DNA of 55,466 nt. It comes from CAZAKZ01 sp964485695 (GTDB lineage Bacteria; Planctomycetota; JAFGQW01). Below, piece after piece: positions 28,004 through 36,028 of this stretch. The position numbers and the translations under genes were made by a program. Numbering within the stretch: the first letter of the stretch is position 1; every line of letters starts with the position of its first letter. The stretch lies in contig CAZAKZ010000019.1 of the NCBI GenBank assembly GCA_964485695.1, forward strand, positions 1 through 55,466, given 5' to 3'. The notes below the pieces were generated by a model, which saw only the letters and a program-made list of their open reading frames with translations, did not search any database and was not told the DNA's origin.

Positions 28004-29038
28004 TCAAGCATCATGAGCCGGGGAAACGTCGGTCTCTCGCAGAATACGGGCGGCATCTTCGGGCGGCACCGTGTTGATGAACATCCCGGTCGCCCATTCG
28101 AATCCATCCACCCGGTGCAGGCGAGGGACGATCTCCATATGCCAGTGGAATGCGGCCTCGATGGCGGCCGGGTCTGCAAGGATCGACGTTGCAGACGATT
28201 GTGGATTGGGAGCGGTGTGCAGGACGATGTTGTATGCCGGATCATTCAGGGCCCGCTTCATCCGCGCCAGGATTTGCTGGAGGAGGGAGCCGAGGGGGGC
28301 GACGTCCGCCTCGATGAGGTCCTTGAAGGAGGCGGCCAGATCCTTCGGGTAGAGGGCGATTTCGAACGGGTAGGCGGAGGCGTATGGAGCCAGGGCGATG
28401 AAGCGCTCGTTTTCGATTATGATGCGGCGCTCCTTTTCCCTTTCGGTGTTCAGCATGTCCAGGGAAAGGGGTCGCCCCGTGCGTCCGAAGTATTGCACGG
28501 ATCGCGTGATCTCCGTGGAGATCCCGTCGGGCACCACCGGCATGGCGAGAATCTGGGCGTGCGGGTGGGCCAGGCTCGCTCCTGATCCCTTGCCCCAGTT
28601 GCGGAAGACGAGGACGTAGGCGCAGGAGGGGTCCTCTTCCAGCGCTTCGAGGCGCGACCAGAGAGTCCGGATCACCCGGGCCATCTGGTCGTCGGCCAGG
28701 GCGTCCAGATCGCGGTCGTGGTCCGGAGTTTCGATGACCAGCTCGTGATGTCCCGCTCCCTCCATCCTCTCGTACACGCCCCGGGTGGATCGTTCGATAT
28801 TCCTGTTCGGCTCCAAGGCCGGGTAGAGGTTGTTCACGACCCGGAGCTGCCACCCAGGGCCGTTGGTCGGAGAACCCGGCGGCCGGATGGCGAGGATTTC
28901 CAGCGGTGTCAAGGACTCGTTACCCGGGCAGAAAGGACACGGGGAAGACTCCCCTTCGAGGTCCGTCGGCCGGCCAGCGCGGGATGGCGAGACGTTCACC
29001 CATCGGTTTCGGAACGGATCTCTTCGAAGTTCGGACAT
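28004..29038 (-). CDS. galT: Galactose-1-phosphate uridylyltransferase
   Basis: The 344-residue enzyme exchanges UMP between UDP-glucose and galactose-1-phosphate in the Leloir pathway. Zinc ligands CPFCPG (about 34-39) and the nucleophile motif HPHAQI (about 157-162) are present, along with FHWHMEIVPRL near residue 295. Size and order match the family. It starts 19 bases after the HEAT-repeat gene and runs into the adenosine deaminase gene. The neighbours do not include galK or galE. Confidence 0.92.
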   Translation of the reverse strand: MSELRRDPFRNRWVNVSPSRAGRPTDLEGESSPCPFCPGNESLTPLEILAIRPPGSPTNGPGWQLRVVNNLYPALEPNRNIERSTRGVYERMEGAGHHELVIETPDHDRDLDALADDQMARVIRTLWSRLEALEEDPSCAYVLVFRNWGKGSGASLAHPHAQILAMPVVPDGISTEITRSVQYFGRTGRPLSLDMLNTEREKERRIIIENERFIALAPYASAYPFEIALYPKDLAASFKDLIEADVAPLGSLLQQILARMKRALNDPAYNIVLHTAPNPQSSATSILADPAAIEAAFHWHMEIVPRLHRVDGFEWATGMFINTVPPEDAARILRETDVSPAHDA

Positions 29039-29057
29039 GTGCTTTCCCGGAACAGCA

Positions 29058-30515
29058 CTACTTCAGGTCCGGATTTACCATTTCCAGCTCGAGCTCCTGG
29101 TCGAGCCCGTTCAGGGACGCCAAGGCCGTGTCCTTCTGGATGTTCAGAACCGCCTGCATTCTTTCGGCTCCGGCGGTACCCATGGCTTCGAGTGTAAGCA
29201 GCGCCTTGTCCCTGACCTCATCCTCTGTATCGCCGATTGCGACCTGGGCAACGGCGTCCGCTACTTCAGGGTAATGGATGTTCTCGAGGGCGTCCAGCAC
29301 GGCCATCCGGATCGTTCTCTGCGGATCATTCAGGCATATGAGGAGCGGAGGTATGACCGCCGGGCTGTCGATGACTCCCAGTGCGGCGACGATGGAATAG
29401 CGTAGGTCCGGGTCGTTGATCTTGGAGATCAGAGTGTCGGTCACGTCGGAGCGGGGGAACTTGGCCAGCTGGTCGGCGGCGAGGACGCGCACCCACCAGT
29501 CATCATTTCCGAGAAAGATCTTGCGCAGGATCGGAACGACGCGTGGATCGCTGGAATCCGCAGCCAGCATCATGGCGCCGACGCGGATTTCCGGATTCTC
29601 GTCCTCCATCAGCTCCATGATGGGATCGATGAGGCCGTGCGTCATCAAACTGAAGGACTGGTAGGTCCGGTCCCTCAGCCAGTGTGCGAGCCCTTTGCTG
29701 AAGAGGAGGAATTGCCTGATGACGTGGACGCGGTTGGGGATCTCCTTGAGCAGTTTGACGGCGGAGTTCCTCACGATTTTTTTCTCGTCGGCAAGCATGG
29801 GGAGGAGCTTGTCCTCGACCTTTGCCAGCGGGTTCCTCGCCAGCTGAATGAGGGCCTGAACCATCAGGGACTGGACCCGGGGAGGCTCGAGGGGGAGGCG
29901 CTCGAGGAAAGGCTCCACGATGTCCGGATTGGCACTCTTCGACAAGGCCTCGATCACCCTTCTCCGGATGGGATCTTCTTCGTCGTGAACGAGGTTTCGC
30001 AGGATGAGGTAGGCTGTCGGATTGTCAGGTTTCGTGCAGAGTATCTTGACGGTCTTCTCGCGGATGGACAGGTCCGGATCCTTGATGGCCGCCTTCAAGT
30101 GGCTCAGGTATTCCAGGGGATCGTTGCTGGCGACGATGAGGTCGAGGGCGCTCATGCGAGTGTCCACGTCCTTGGAATGGAGCATTCGACCGAGGCTGGC
30201 GTAGACCTTCCTGGGATCCAGCTTCATGGCCAGGCCGGCTATCTCGAAGCGAATGGAGGCCGTCTTGCCCTCCATCTCCTTCAACAAGAGGTCGACAACA
30301 TCCTTGTCGTTCATCTCCGAGAGCTTGTCGGCCGCGAACGCGCGGACCTCTCTCCTGGAATGGCCGACCATCCAGGCGATCTGCTTCGCCTTGAGATCGA
30401 GCTCGGCTCCGATGCGAATGAGCCAGCTGTTCAACTCGATGGAGTTACGAAATTCCCCGGCCTTTATCTTCTTCATCGTCGAGGTCAGGGTATCGGGTTT
30501 TCCGAACAGCACCAC
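29058..30515 (-). CDS. HEAT-repeat protein downstream of pilT
   Basis: The 485-residue protein is built almost entirely of HEAT/armadillo-type helical repeats, for example HSRREVRAFAADKLSEMND, DEEDPIRRRVIEALSK and DEDEVRDKALL-type segments at roughly 30-40 residue spacing. It has no signal peptide, membrane span or enzymatic motif. HEAT solenoids bind other proteins. Its position two bases after a PilT-type ATPase gene hints at a role with type IV pilus or surface machinery, by context only. Start is GTG with GGAGG six bases upstream, inside the end of the preceding gene. Confidence 0.8.
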   Translation of the reverse strand: MVLFGKPDTLTSTMKKIKAGEFRNSIELNSWLIRIGAELDLKAKQIAWMVGHSRREVRAFAADKLSEMNDKDVVDLLLKEMEGKTASIRFEIAGLAMKLDPRKVYASLGRMLHSKDVDTRMSALDLIVASNDPLEYLSHLKAAIKDPDLSIREKTVKILCTKPDNPTAYLILRNLVHDEEDPIRRRVIEALSKSANPDIVEPFLERLPLEPPRVQSLMVQALIQLARNPLAKVEDKLLPMLADEKKIVRNSAVKLLKEIPNRVHVIRQFLLFSKGLAHWLRDRTYQSFSLMTHGLIDPIMELMEDENPEIRVGAMMLAADSSDPRVVPILRKIFLGNDDWWVRVLAADQLAKFPRSDVTDTLISKINDPDLRYSIVAALGVIDSPAVIPPLLICLNDPQRTIRMAVLDALENIHYPEVADAVAQVAIGDTEDEVRDKALLTLEAMGTAGAERMQAVLNIQKDTALASLNGLDQELELEMVNPDLK

Positions 30516-30518
30516 GCT

Positions 30519-31714
30519 TCACCTCCGCGGGGTATGAGTTAGCCTGTCTCGCCGCCTGGTCTTCGAGACGTGGGCCATTTCCAGTTCGCCGATGTCCGAG
30601 GTTTCTTCACCGCGGCCGGCCCGGATACGATCAATGGCCTGTCCCATGGTCGGGTCGTCGGTGCAGAATCCCCGGGCCGTGTTTTCCGAGACGACTCCGT
30701 CTTCGTAGAGCTTCAGGATATGCTGGTCGAACGTCTGCATTCCATTGGCCGCTCCGTCGGCAATGATATTGTAGAATGTCTTTTCTCCGTCTTCTCCACA
30801 CTGAATGAGTTCCTGGATCCGCATGGTGGAAACCATGATCTCCAGGGCCGGAACGCGGCCTCCGCTCTCACGGGGCAACAGCCTCTGCCCCACCACGTAC
30901 CGCAGAACCTCGGCCAGGCGGCTCCGGAGGAGCTGCCGTTCCTCGAGGTTGAACATGTCGGTGATTCGATTGATGGTCTGTCCGGCGTCGATGGTATGGA
31001 GTGTGCTCAGGACGAGGTGGCCCGTCTCGGCCGCCTTGATGGCGATTTCCACGGTCTCACGGTCGCGCATCTCACCCACGAGGATCACTTTTGGCGCCTG
31101 GCGCAGGGCGGCTTTCAGGCCGTCGGCAAAGCAATGAAAGTCGGTGCCGAGCTCGCGCTGGTTGACGGTGCCTTTCTTGTGCTGGTGGACGAACTCCACA
31201 GGATCCTCGAGTGTGACGATGTGCACAGGCCGTATGTTGTTGATGGCATCGATTACGGCCGCGAGAGTGGTGGACTTTCCTGATCCAGTGGAACCCGTGA
31301 CCAGGACGAGGCCGTCGCGGAGGTTCGAGATCTCGCCGATGGCCGGGGGCAGGCGCAGGGAATAGAGATCCGGCACCTTGCCCGCCAGAGCCCTCATCAC
31401 CACGGACAGATGTCCCCTGGCGTTGAATATGTTCACACGGAACCGGTCGCCAGAGGGGAGCGAATAGGCGCAGTCGCAGGAGCCGGTCCGTTTCAGGGTC
31501 TCGTGGAGCTCACGATTGTCCCCCAGAAACCCTAGGGCCAGGGTCCCGGTATCTTCGGGAGTGAGGGCGGGAACCGGCGGGTTCAGTTCGGCTGTCTGGA
31601 GTCGGCCGTACACCTCCACCTGGGGGGGCGACCCACGGTGAAGTTGATGTCCGAGATGCCTTCAGCACTCTCCATCAAGGCGCTGAGGAGACAGTCTACT
31701 GACTCGATGGCCAT
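30519..31714 (-). CDS. pilT: PilT-type retraction ATPase, broken by a frameshift in a G7 run
   Basis: Two reading frames together encode one PilT family ATPase. The first runs from ATG 31714 (AGAGG upstream) for 31 residues (MAIESVDCLLSALMES, ending SDINFTVGRPP). The second, from 31621 down, continues the family sequence as QVEVYGRLQTAEL. The junction is a run of seven G on the plus strand (31622-31628); one more base would join them perfectly. Downstream, Walker A (TGSTGSGKST), the Asp-box, Walker B (ILVGEMRDRET) and the His-box (STLHTIDA) are intact. PilT hexamers depolymerise type IV pili. Either the organism has a frameshifted or phase-variable copy, or the assembly missed one base. It lies 40 bases downstream of a second pilT-like gene. 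Confidence 0.8.
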
Positions 31715-31754
31715 GGTCCTCTACTCCGTTCCCGGGTCCAGGGCACGCCGGTAT

Positions 31755-32927
31755 TCATCTCCTCTTGGGCATGGACTTCGCTACCAGAGATTCCCGCTCC
31801 GGCTTTGGCGGAGGTTTGTGCGAGTTCTTCTTCTCGACCTTCTCGGCGATTTCCGCGTATTCTTCGGGGATCTCCTTCAGATAGCCGATGAACCGCTCCT
31901 TGTTCACGGCCTTCTCGAAAGCCTCCTCCGGCGCGATGATGCGCCGCTTCACCTGGCGTTCGATGTCGTCGTCGAGGGTCTGCATGCCGAGGCGCCGTCC
32001 GGTCTGAAGGGCGGTTGACAGCTGGTGGGTCTTCCCTTCGCGGATGATGTTGGCCACCGCGGGGGTCCCCACCATGATCTCCAGGCAGGCGACGCGCGAT
32101 CGTGTATCGATACGCTTGAACAGGCTCTGGGCGACCACGCCTTTCAGGCTGTCCGCAAAGGTGGAGCGTACCTGTTCCTGGGCCTCGGTCGGGAACACGT
32201 CGATGACGCGGTCCACCGTCTTCATGGCGCTCGGCGTATGAAGCGTGCCGAACACCAGGTGGCCGGTGGCGGCCGCCTCCAGGGTCAGGGAGATGGTCTC
32301 CAGGTCACGCATCTCACCCACCATGATGATGTCAGGATCCTCACGAAGCGCGCCGCGCAGCGCCGTCGAAAAGCTCCGGGTGTGCGGTCCGACCTCGCGG
32401 TGGTTGATGATGCAGTTGATGCGATTGTGTTTGAACTCGATGGGGTCTTCCACCGTGATGATGTGATCCCGCCGATTCTTGTTGGCGTAGTCGATGATGG
32501 CTGCAAGGGTTGTGGATTTTCCGCTCCCGGTCGGCCCGGTCACGAGGATAAGGCCCTTTTCCATCATGGCGAAACGGCGGACGATGGGGGGGAGGCCGAT
32601 CTGGTCGATGGTCATGATGCGGGTTGGAATCTGGCGGAAGACCGCGCTCACCCCGTTCTGCTGCCTGAAGAAATTGGCCCGGAACCGTCCGATTCCCTCC
32701 AGTTCGTACGCCAGGTCCACGTCCCCGGTCTCTTGAAACTCCTTCAGCTTCAACTCGGGTGTGATCTCGGCAAGCATGTCCAGGAGTTCGTTGTTGGAGA
32801 GTTCCTTGTACTTCACCGGCTCGAGGTCGCCGCGGATGCGCAGGCAGGGTGAGTTGCCGGATGCCAGGTGAAGGTCTGAGGCGCCCTGGGCGTTCATGAG
32901 ACGGAAAAAGGCGTCGATGCGGGCCAT
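31755..32927 (-). CDS. pilT: PilT/PilU-type type IV pilus retraction ATPase
   Basis: The 390-residue cytoplasmic ATPase has the full PilT pattern: ASDLHLASGNSPCLRI (about 16-31), Walker A TGPTGSGKST (about 129-138), VEDPIEF, Walker B IIMVGEMRDLET (about 198) and GTLHTPSA (about 224). It is longer than PilT (about 345) through a charged, Lys/Pro-rich tail, which resembles PilU. AGGGGG seven bases before the ATG supports the start. It is followed by a second, frameshifted paralogue and a HEAT-repeat gene. Two PilT-type motors in tandem suggest a PilT/PilU pair; pilus structural genes are not in the window. Confidence 0.9.
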   Translation of the reverse strand: MARIDAFFRLMNAQGASDLHLASGNSPCLRIRGDLEPVKYKELSNNELLDMLAEITPELKLKEFQETGDVDLAYELEGIGRFRANFFRQQNGVSAVFRQIPTRIMTIDQIGLPPIVRRFAMMEKGLILVTGPTGSGKSTTLAAIIDYANKNRRDHIITVEDPIEFKHNRINCIINHREVGPHTRSFSTALRGALREDPDIIMVGEMRDLETISLTLEAAATGHLVFGTLHTPSAMKTVDRVIDVFPTEAQEQVRSTFADSLKGVVAQSLFKRIDTRSRVACLEIMVGTPAVANIIREGKTHQLSTALQTGRRLGMQTLDDDIERQVKRRIIAPEEAFEKAVNKERFIGYLKEIPEEYAEIAEKVEKKNSHKPPPKPERESLVAKSMPKRR

Positions 32928-33018
32928 ACCACTACCCCCTGTGTAGATCCTGACGCAAAGTCCAGATGTGATACGGATCGGATTCTTTTTTGCAGAAATT
33001 GAGGTGTAATATCGGGGA

Positions 33019-33063
33019 ATGGATACCTTTATCAGGCTTGCATTTCCGGCAACCGGTATCCAT
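33019..33063. repeat. Nine-base perfect inverted repeat between divergent genes
   Basis: ATGGATACC (33019-33027) and GGTATCCAT (33055-33063) are separated by 27 bases in the 186-base gap between the pilT-like gene and the divergent exo/endonuclease gene. It could be an operator. No well-spaced promoter was seen on either strand; TAATAT at 33072-33077 is a lone -10-like element. Confidence 0.4.
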
Positions 33064-33113
33064 GGATCGGGTAATATAAGTCCTGCTGTGTCGGTTTTTC
33101 GGATGGACTTGCT

Positions 33114-33947
33114 ATGGCGCCAGAGCGGACTTCGGATCGCCGCGGTCGGACACCTGTTTCTTCAATCAGGTATCTTTGCCCATTTTTGATTCTCCTGGCC
33201 TCGTTTCAGGGGTGCGGCGGAGGCGAACCCGACGGACCGGACCGGATCACGGTGATGACCTACAATCTCTTCTACCTCGTGCGAGATCCGGCATCGGCTG
33301 TGGCGGCCATTCGCGAAGGCGCCGCCGATATGGTCTTCCTTCAGGAGGCCACCCGGGAATGGGAGTCGTGCCTGCGCAAGGCCCTGGCTTCCCGGTATCC
33401 CCATATCGGATTCAAGTACGACCCCCACGGTGCCGGCATCGGCGTGCTCTCGAAGTACCCCTTCGAGGACGGGGCTTTCACGAGGGCCACCGTGGGCTGG
33501 TTTTCGGGCCGGGTCGTCCGCGTCCGAACCGGGTCCGGGGAGATCCAGGTCCTCGCGGTGCACCTGAAGCCCGTCCTGTGGGACCGCAAGGGATTCTCGC
33601 TGAAGTCGATCCTCAACTACCGGAGCGACCACCGCGCGGAGATCGAGCACCTCTACCACCACGTCCGCGACGGGATCCCGACCTTCGTGGTGGGCGACTT
33701 CAACGAGAACGTCCGGGGCAGTGCGGTGCGGTGGTTGATCGAGGAGAAGGGCCTGGCCGACACCCTGTCCCGGTTCGACAGGAAAGCGCCCACCTGGCAC
33801 ATGGACATCGGTTGGATGAAGCTCGGAGCGCAGCTGGATCACATCCTGCACTCGCGCCACTTCGCCTGCACCTCGGCCCGGGTGATCCGGGCCCCCGGAT
33901 CGGACCATTACCCGGTGGTCGGGACATTTGAGTGGCAGGACCGGTGA
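33114..33947 (+). CDS. Endonuclease/exonuclease/phosphatase-family exported protein
   Basis: The 277-residue protein belongs to the EEP superfamily, metal-dependent phosphodiesterases acting on nucleic acids, inositol phosphates or lipids. Catalytic motifs are in order: VMTYNLFYL (about 47), FLQEATREW (about 75), VGDFNENVRG (about 197) and the terminal GSDHYPVVG (about 263). A hydrophobic segment (LCPFLILLASFQGCGGG, about 21-37) ends in a Cys with an imperfect lipobox, so it may be a lipoprotein facing the periplasm or outside. The substrate cannot be told from the sequence. No good Shine-Dalgarno sequence precedes ATG 33114. Confidence 0.8.
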   Translation: MAPERTSDRRGRTPVSSIRYLCPFLILLASFQGCGGGEPDGPDRITVMTYNLFYLVRDPASAVAAIREGAADMVFLQEATREWESCLRKALASRYPHIGFKYDPHGAGIGVLSKYPFEDGAFTRATVGWFSGRVVRVRTGSGEIQVLAVHLKPVLWDRKGFSLKSILNYRSDHRAEIEHLYHHVRDGIPTFVVGDFNENVRGSAVRWLIEEKGLADTLSRFDRKAPTWHMDIGWMKLGAQLDHILHSRHFACTSARVIRAPGSDHYPVVGTFEWQDR

Positions 33948-33962
33948 CCCACGGCCCGACTA

Positions 33963-34030
33963 TTTCCTGGATCGGGACATCCTGGACCTGTGGGGCGCCC
34001 CACACGCCTGAGATGTCCTGATTCAGGAAA
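33963..34030. repeat. 68-bp symmetric inverted repeat with central palindrome
   Basis: Nineteen-base arms at 33963-33981 and 34012-34030 pair at 17 positions, and the other two are G-U wobbles in plus-strand RNA. A perfect 12-base palindrome TGGGGCGCCCCA (33991-34002) lies at exactly the same centre (33996.5). It begins 15 bases after the upstream stop codon. No U-run follows, so a simple intrinsic terminator is not indicated. Confidence 0.8.
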
Positions 34031-34069
34031 GAAAACGCCTGTGGGGTTCGCGTCTCGCTTCCAGAGAGA

Positions 34070-34098
34070 TTGACCGGGAGGGCGTTGTGTAGTAAAAG
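34070..34098 (+). promoter_or_regulatory. Candidate promoter of the ChaN/EreA-like gene
   Basis: TTGACC (34070-34075) and TAAAAG (34093-34098) are 17 bases apart, about 50 bases before the ATG. The -35 is good; the -10 matches four of six consensus positions. Confidence 0.4.
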
Positions 34099-34148
34099 GT
34101 CAGTGATCACTTACATAACGGCGTATTTCAGACCTGGAGGACCGAAGG

Positions 34149-35273
34149 ATGCTCGTTCGATCGATGACAATCTGGCTCTGTGTGATGCTGGCCGCCCCGT
34201 TCGCGGCCGGGCAGTCTGACCGCGTCGACGTCGCCGGACTGGATCCGGCCGACATCGCGCCCTACGTGGAAGAGCTGGAGAAATGCGGAGCCGCACCGGT
34301 CGACTATCTGGTACGAAAGTGCAAGAAGTACGACGTCGTGATGGTGGGGGAGGTGCACGCCGTGCGGGAGAACTGCCGGTTTGTGGCGGATGCGATCGAG
34401 CCGCTCTACCACCGGGCTGGTGTTCGACAGCTGGCAACGGAGTTCTTGCGGTCGAAGAACACCGGACGTGTGAACACGCTGGTCACCGCGGCAAAATGGG
34501 ACGATGCGCAGGCGGTGGACATCCAGCGCGACGGGCCGTGGCCGACGTGGGGTTACCGCGAATACCTCGACATCCTGAAAGCAGTTTGGCGGCTGAATCA
34601 GGCCCTCCCCGCCGGTGCCGATCGATTCCGGGTCGCCGGCCTGGACAGCGACTGGACCCAGCACCAGCTCTGGTTCGAGGTGAAGGACCGGCGCAAGCAG
34701 TTCGAGATCCGGATGGCCCGGGAAAAGAACATGGTCGAGGTCATGGAGAAGGCCGCCTTTGCACCCAAGCGAAAAACGATCGTCCACGTGGGGTACTCTC
34801 ACTCCATTCTCTGCCACGGCCTCCGGCTCGGCACCGTGCTCTACAAGAAGTACCCCGACCGCATGTTCCAGGTGGCCCTCCACCAGCCGGTTTCGGCCGG
34901 CCGCAGAAAAGTGTCCAGGCTGACGAAGTTCCTGGAAGCCGTGCTTGCGGCGCGCGAGGGACGTCCCGTCGGCTTCGACGTGCTGGGCTCCCGGTTCGGG
35001 AACCTCTATGACGACAAGGCCATGTGGGCGCGCGCCAGGCGCGACTACCGGTTTTCCGACATGGCGCAGGGATACGTCTTCCTCGCGCCGCTCGATGGCC
35101 TCCACCGGGTCACCTGGGTGAAGGGCTTCATCACCCCTGACACCTTCGAGCAGGCTCGAGCCGTGGCCGAGCGGGCTGGATATGTGAAGCGGGGCACCTG
35201 CCCGGACGCGGAGGCCCTGGACTGCAAGCTGGCCGAGTGGTTCGACGGCCGCATTCACGCGAAGAAGCCCTGA
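34149..35273 (+). CDS. Exported ChaN/erythromycin-esterase-like protein
   Basis: The 374-residue protein has a signal peptide (MTIWLCVMLAAPFAAGQ, about 6-22). A core typical of the ChaN/EreA (Tiki-like) superfamily follows: DVVMVGEVHAVRENCRF (about 62), LATEFLRSKNTG (about 96) and IVHVGYSHSILCHG (about 214). Conserved Glu and His residues in these motifs form the active or metal/haem-contacting site in characterised relatives. Members range from haem-binding lipoproteins to esterases, and no resistance function should be inferred. GGAGGA lies seven bases before the ATG. Confidence 0.65.
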   Translation: MLVRSMTIWLCVMLAAPFAAGQSDRVDVAGLDPADIAPYVEELEKCGAAPVDYLVRKCKKYDVVMVGEVHAVRENCRFVADAIEPLYHRAGVRQLATEFLRSKNTGRVNTLVTAAKWDDAQAVDIQRDGPWPTWGYREYLDILKAVWRLNQALPAGADRFRVAGLDSDWTQHQLWFEVKDRRKQFEIRMAREKNMVEVMEKAAFAPKRKTIVHVGYSHSILCHGLRLGTVLYKKYPDRMFQVALHQPVSAGRRKVSRLTKFLEAVLAAREGRPVGFDVLGSRFGNLYDDKAMWARARRDYRFSDMAQGYVFLAPLDGLHRVTWVKGFITPDTFEQARAVAERAGYVKRGTCPDAEALDCKLAEWFDGRIHAKKP

Positions 35274-35383
35274 GTTCACCGGTGGGTGCTCCTTTTCGGA
35301 ATCCGGCCTGCGTTTTTTTCGGCGCCGGGCGTTTAGCTCTTCCAGGCAGATTCCACGTACCCCGACCCGGAAAGGACAATCCC

Positions 35384-35995
35384 ATGAAATTCCGCCTTCT
35401 CATCGTGCTGGCCGCCCTTGCCGCCGTTTCCGTCCCCATCGCCTCCGAGGTCTTCTCCCAGGAGGATCCGGGCGTCGACCACGCCGAGATGATGAAGAAG
35501 TGGCTGGCAGCAGCCACGCCCGGCAAGCCCCACGAGATCTTCAAGAAATTCGACGGCGAGTGGACGACCACGACCAAGGTGTGGATGGGCGGCCCCGGAA
35601 AGAAGCCCATGGAGACCAAGGGAGCCGCAGTCTACAAGACCATCATGGGCGGCCGTTTCCTGCACCAGGATGCCAGCGGCACCTTTATGGGCGGGCCCAT
35701 GAAGGGCATCGGCATCATGGGCTACGACAACTTCAAGAAGCTCTACACCATGGTCTGGGTCGACAACCAGGGCACGGCCATGTACTTCGCCAAGGGAACC
35801 CGGAAGCCGGGCAGCAAAGAGATCCACCTGTTCGGGACCATGGATGAGCCCACCCTCGACATGGTGGGCAGAACGGTGCGCTACTCCGTCACCCTCGTCA
35901 ACGACGACAAGCACGTCTTCGCGAGCTATGACCTGGCCGTCGGTCTGGACTACAAGGTGTTCGAGATCACCTATACGCGGAAGAAGGAGTCCTGA
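35384..35995 (+). CDS. Secreted DUF1579 family protein
   Basis: The 203-residue product has a signal peptide (LLIVLAALAAVSVPIASEVF, about 5-24). A DUF1579 domain follows: FDGEWTTTTKVWMG (about 59), then repeated beta segments with MGGRFLHQDASGTFMG and GIGIMGYDNFKKLYTMVWVD. DUF1579 is a lipocalin-like beta-barrel family of unknown function, common in Planctomycetota, Acidobacteria and Proteobacteria. ATG 35384 has AAAGGA nine bases upstream. It converges on the mttB-family gene with 33 bases between stops. Confidence 0.8.
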   Translation: MKFRLLIVLAALAAVSVPIASEVFSQEDPGVDHAEMMKKWLAAATPGKPHEIFKKFDGEWTTTTKVWMGGPGKKPMETKGAAVYKTIMGGRFLHQDASGTFMGGPMKGIGIMGYDNFKKLYTMVWVDNQGTAMYFAKGTRKPGSKEIHLFGTMDEPTLDMVGRTVRYSVTLVNDDKHVFASYDLAVGLDYKVFEITYTRKKES

Positions 35996-36028
35996 TCTGC
36001 CTGTTCGGCACCAGGGTTACACGGGGCC

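Noticed and set aside
33963..34030. Simple rho-independent terminator
   Set aside because: The stem is strong but there is no U-run on either side; structure is also more complex than a single hairpin.
34149..35273. Macrolide resistance esterase
   Set aside because: Only superfamily-level similarity to EreA; ChaN-like proteins share these motifs, so no resistance claim is justified.
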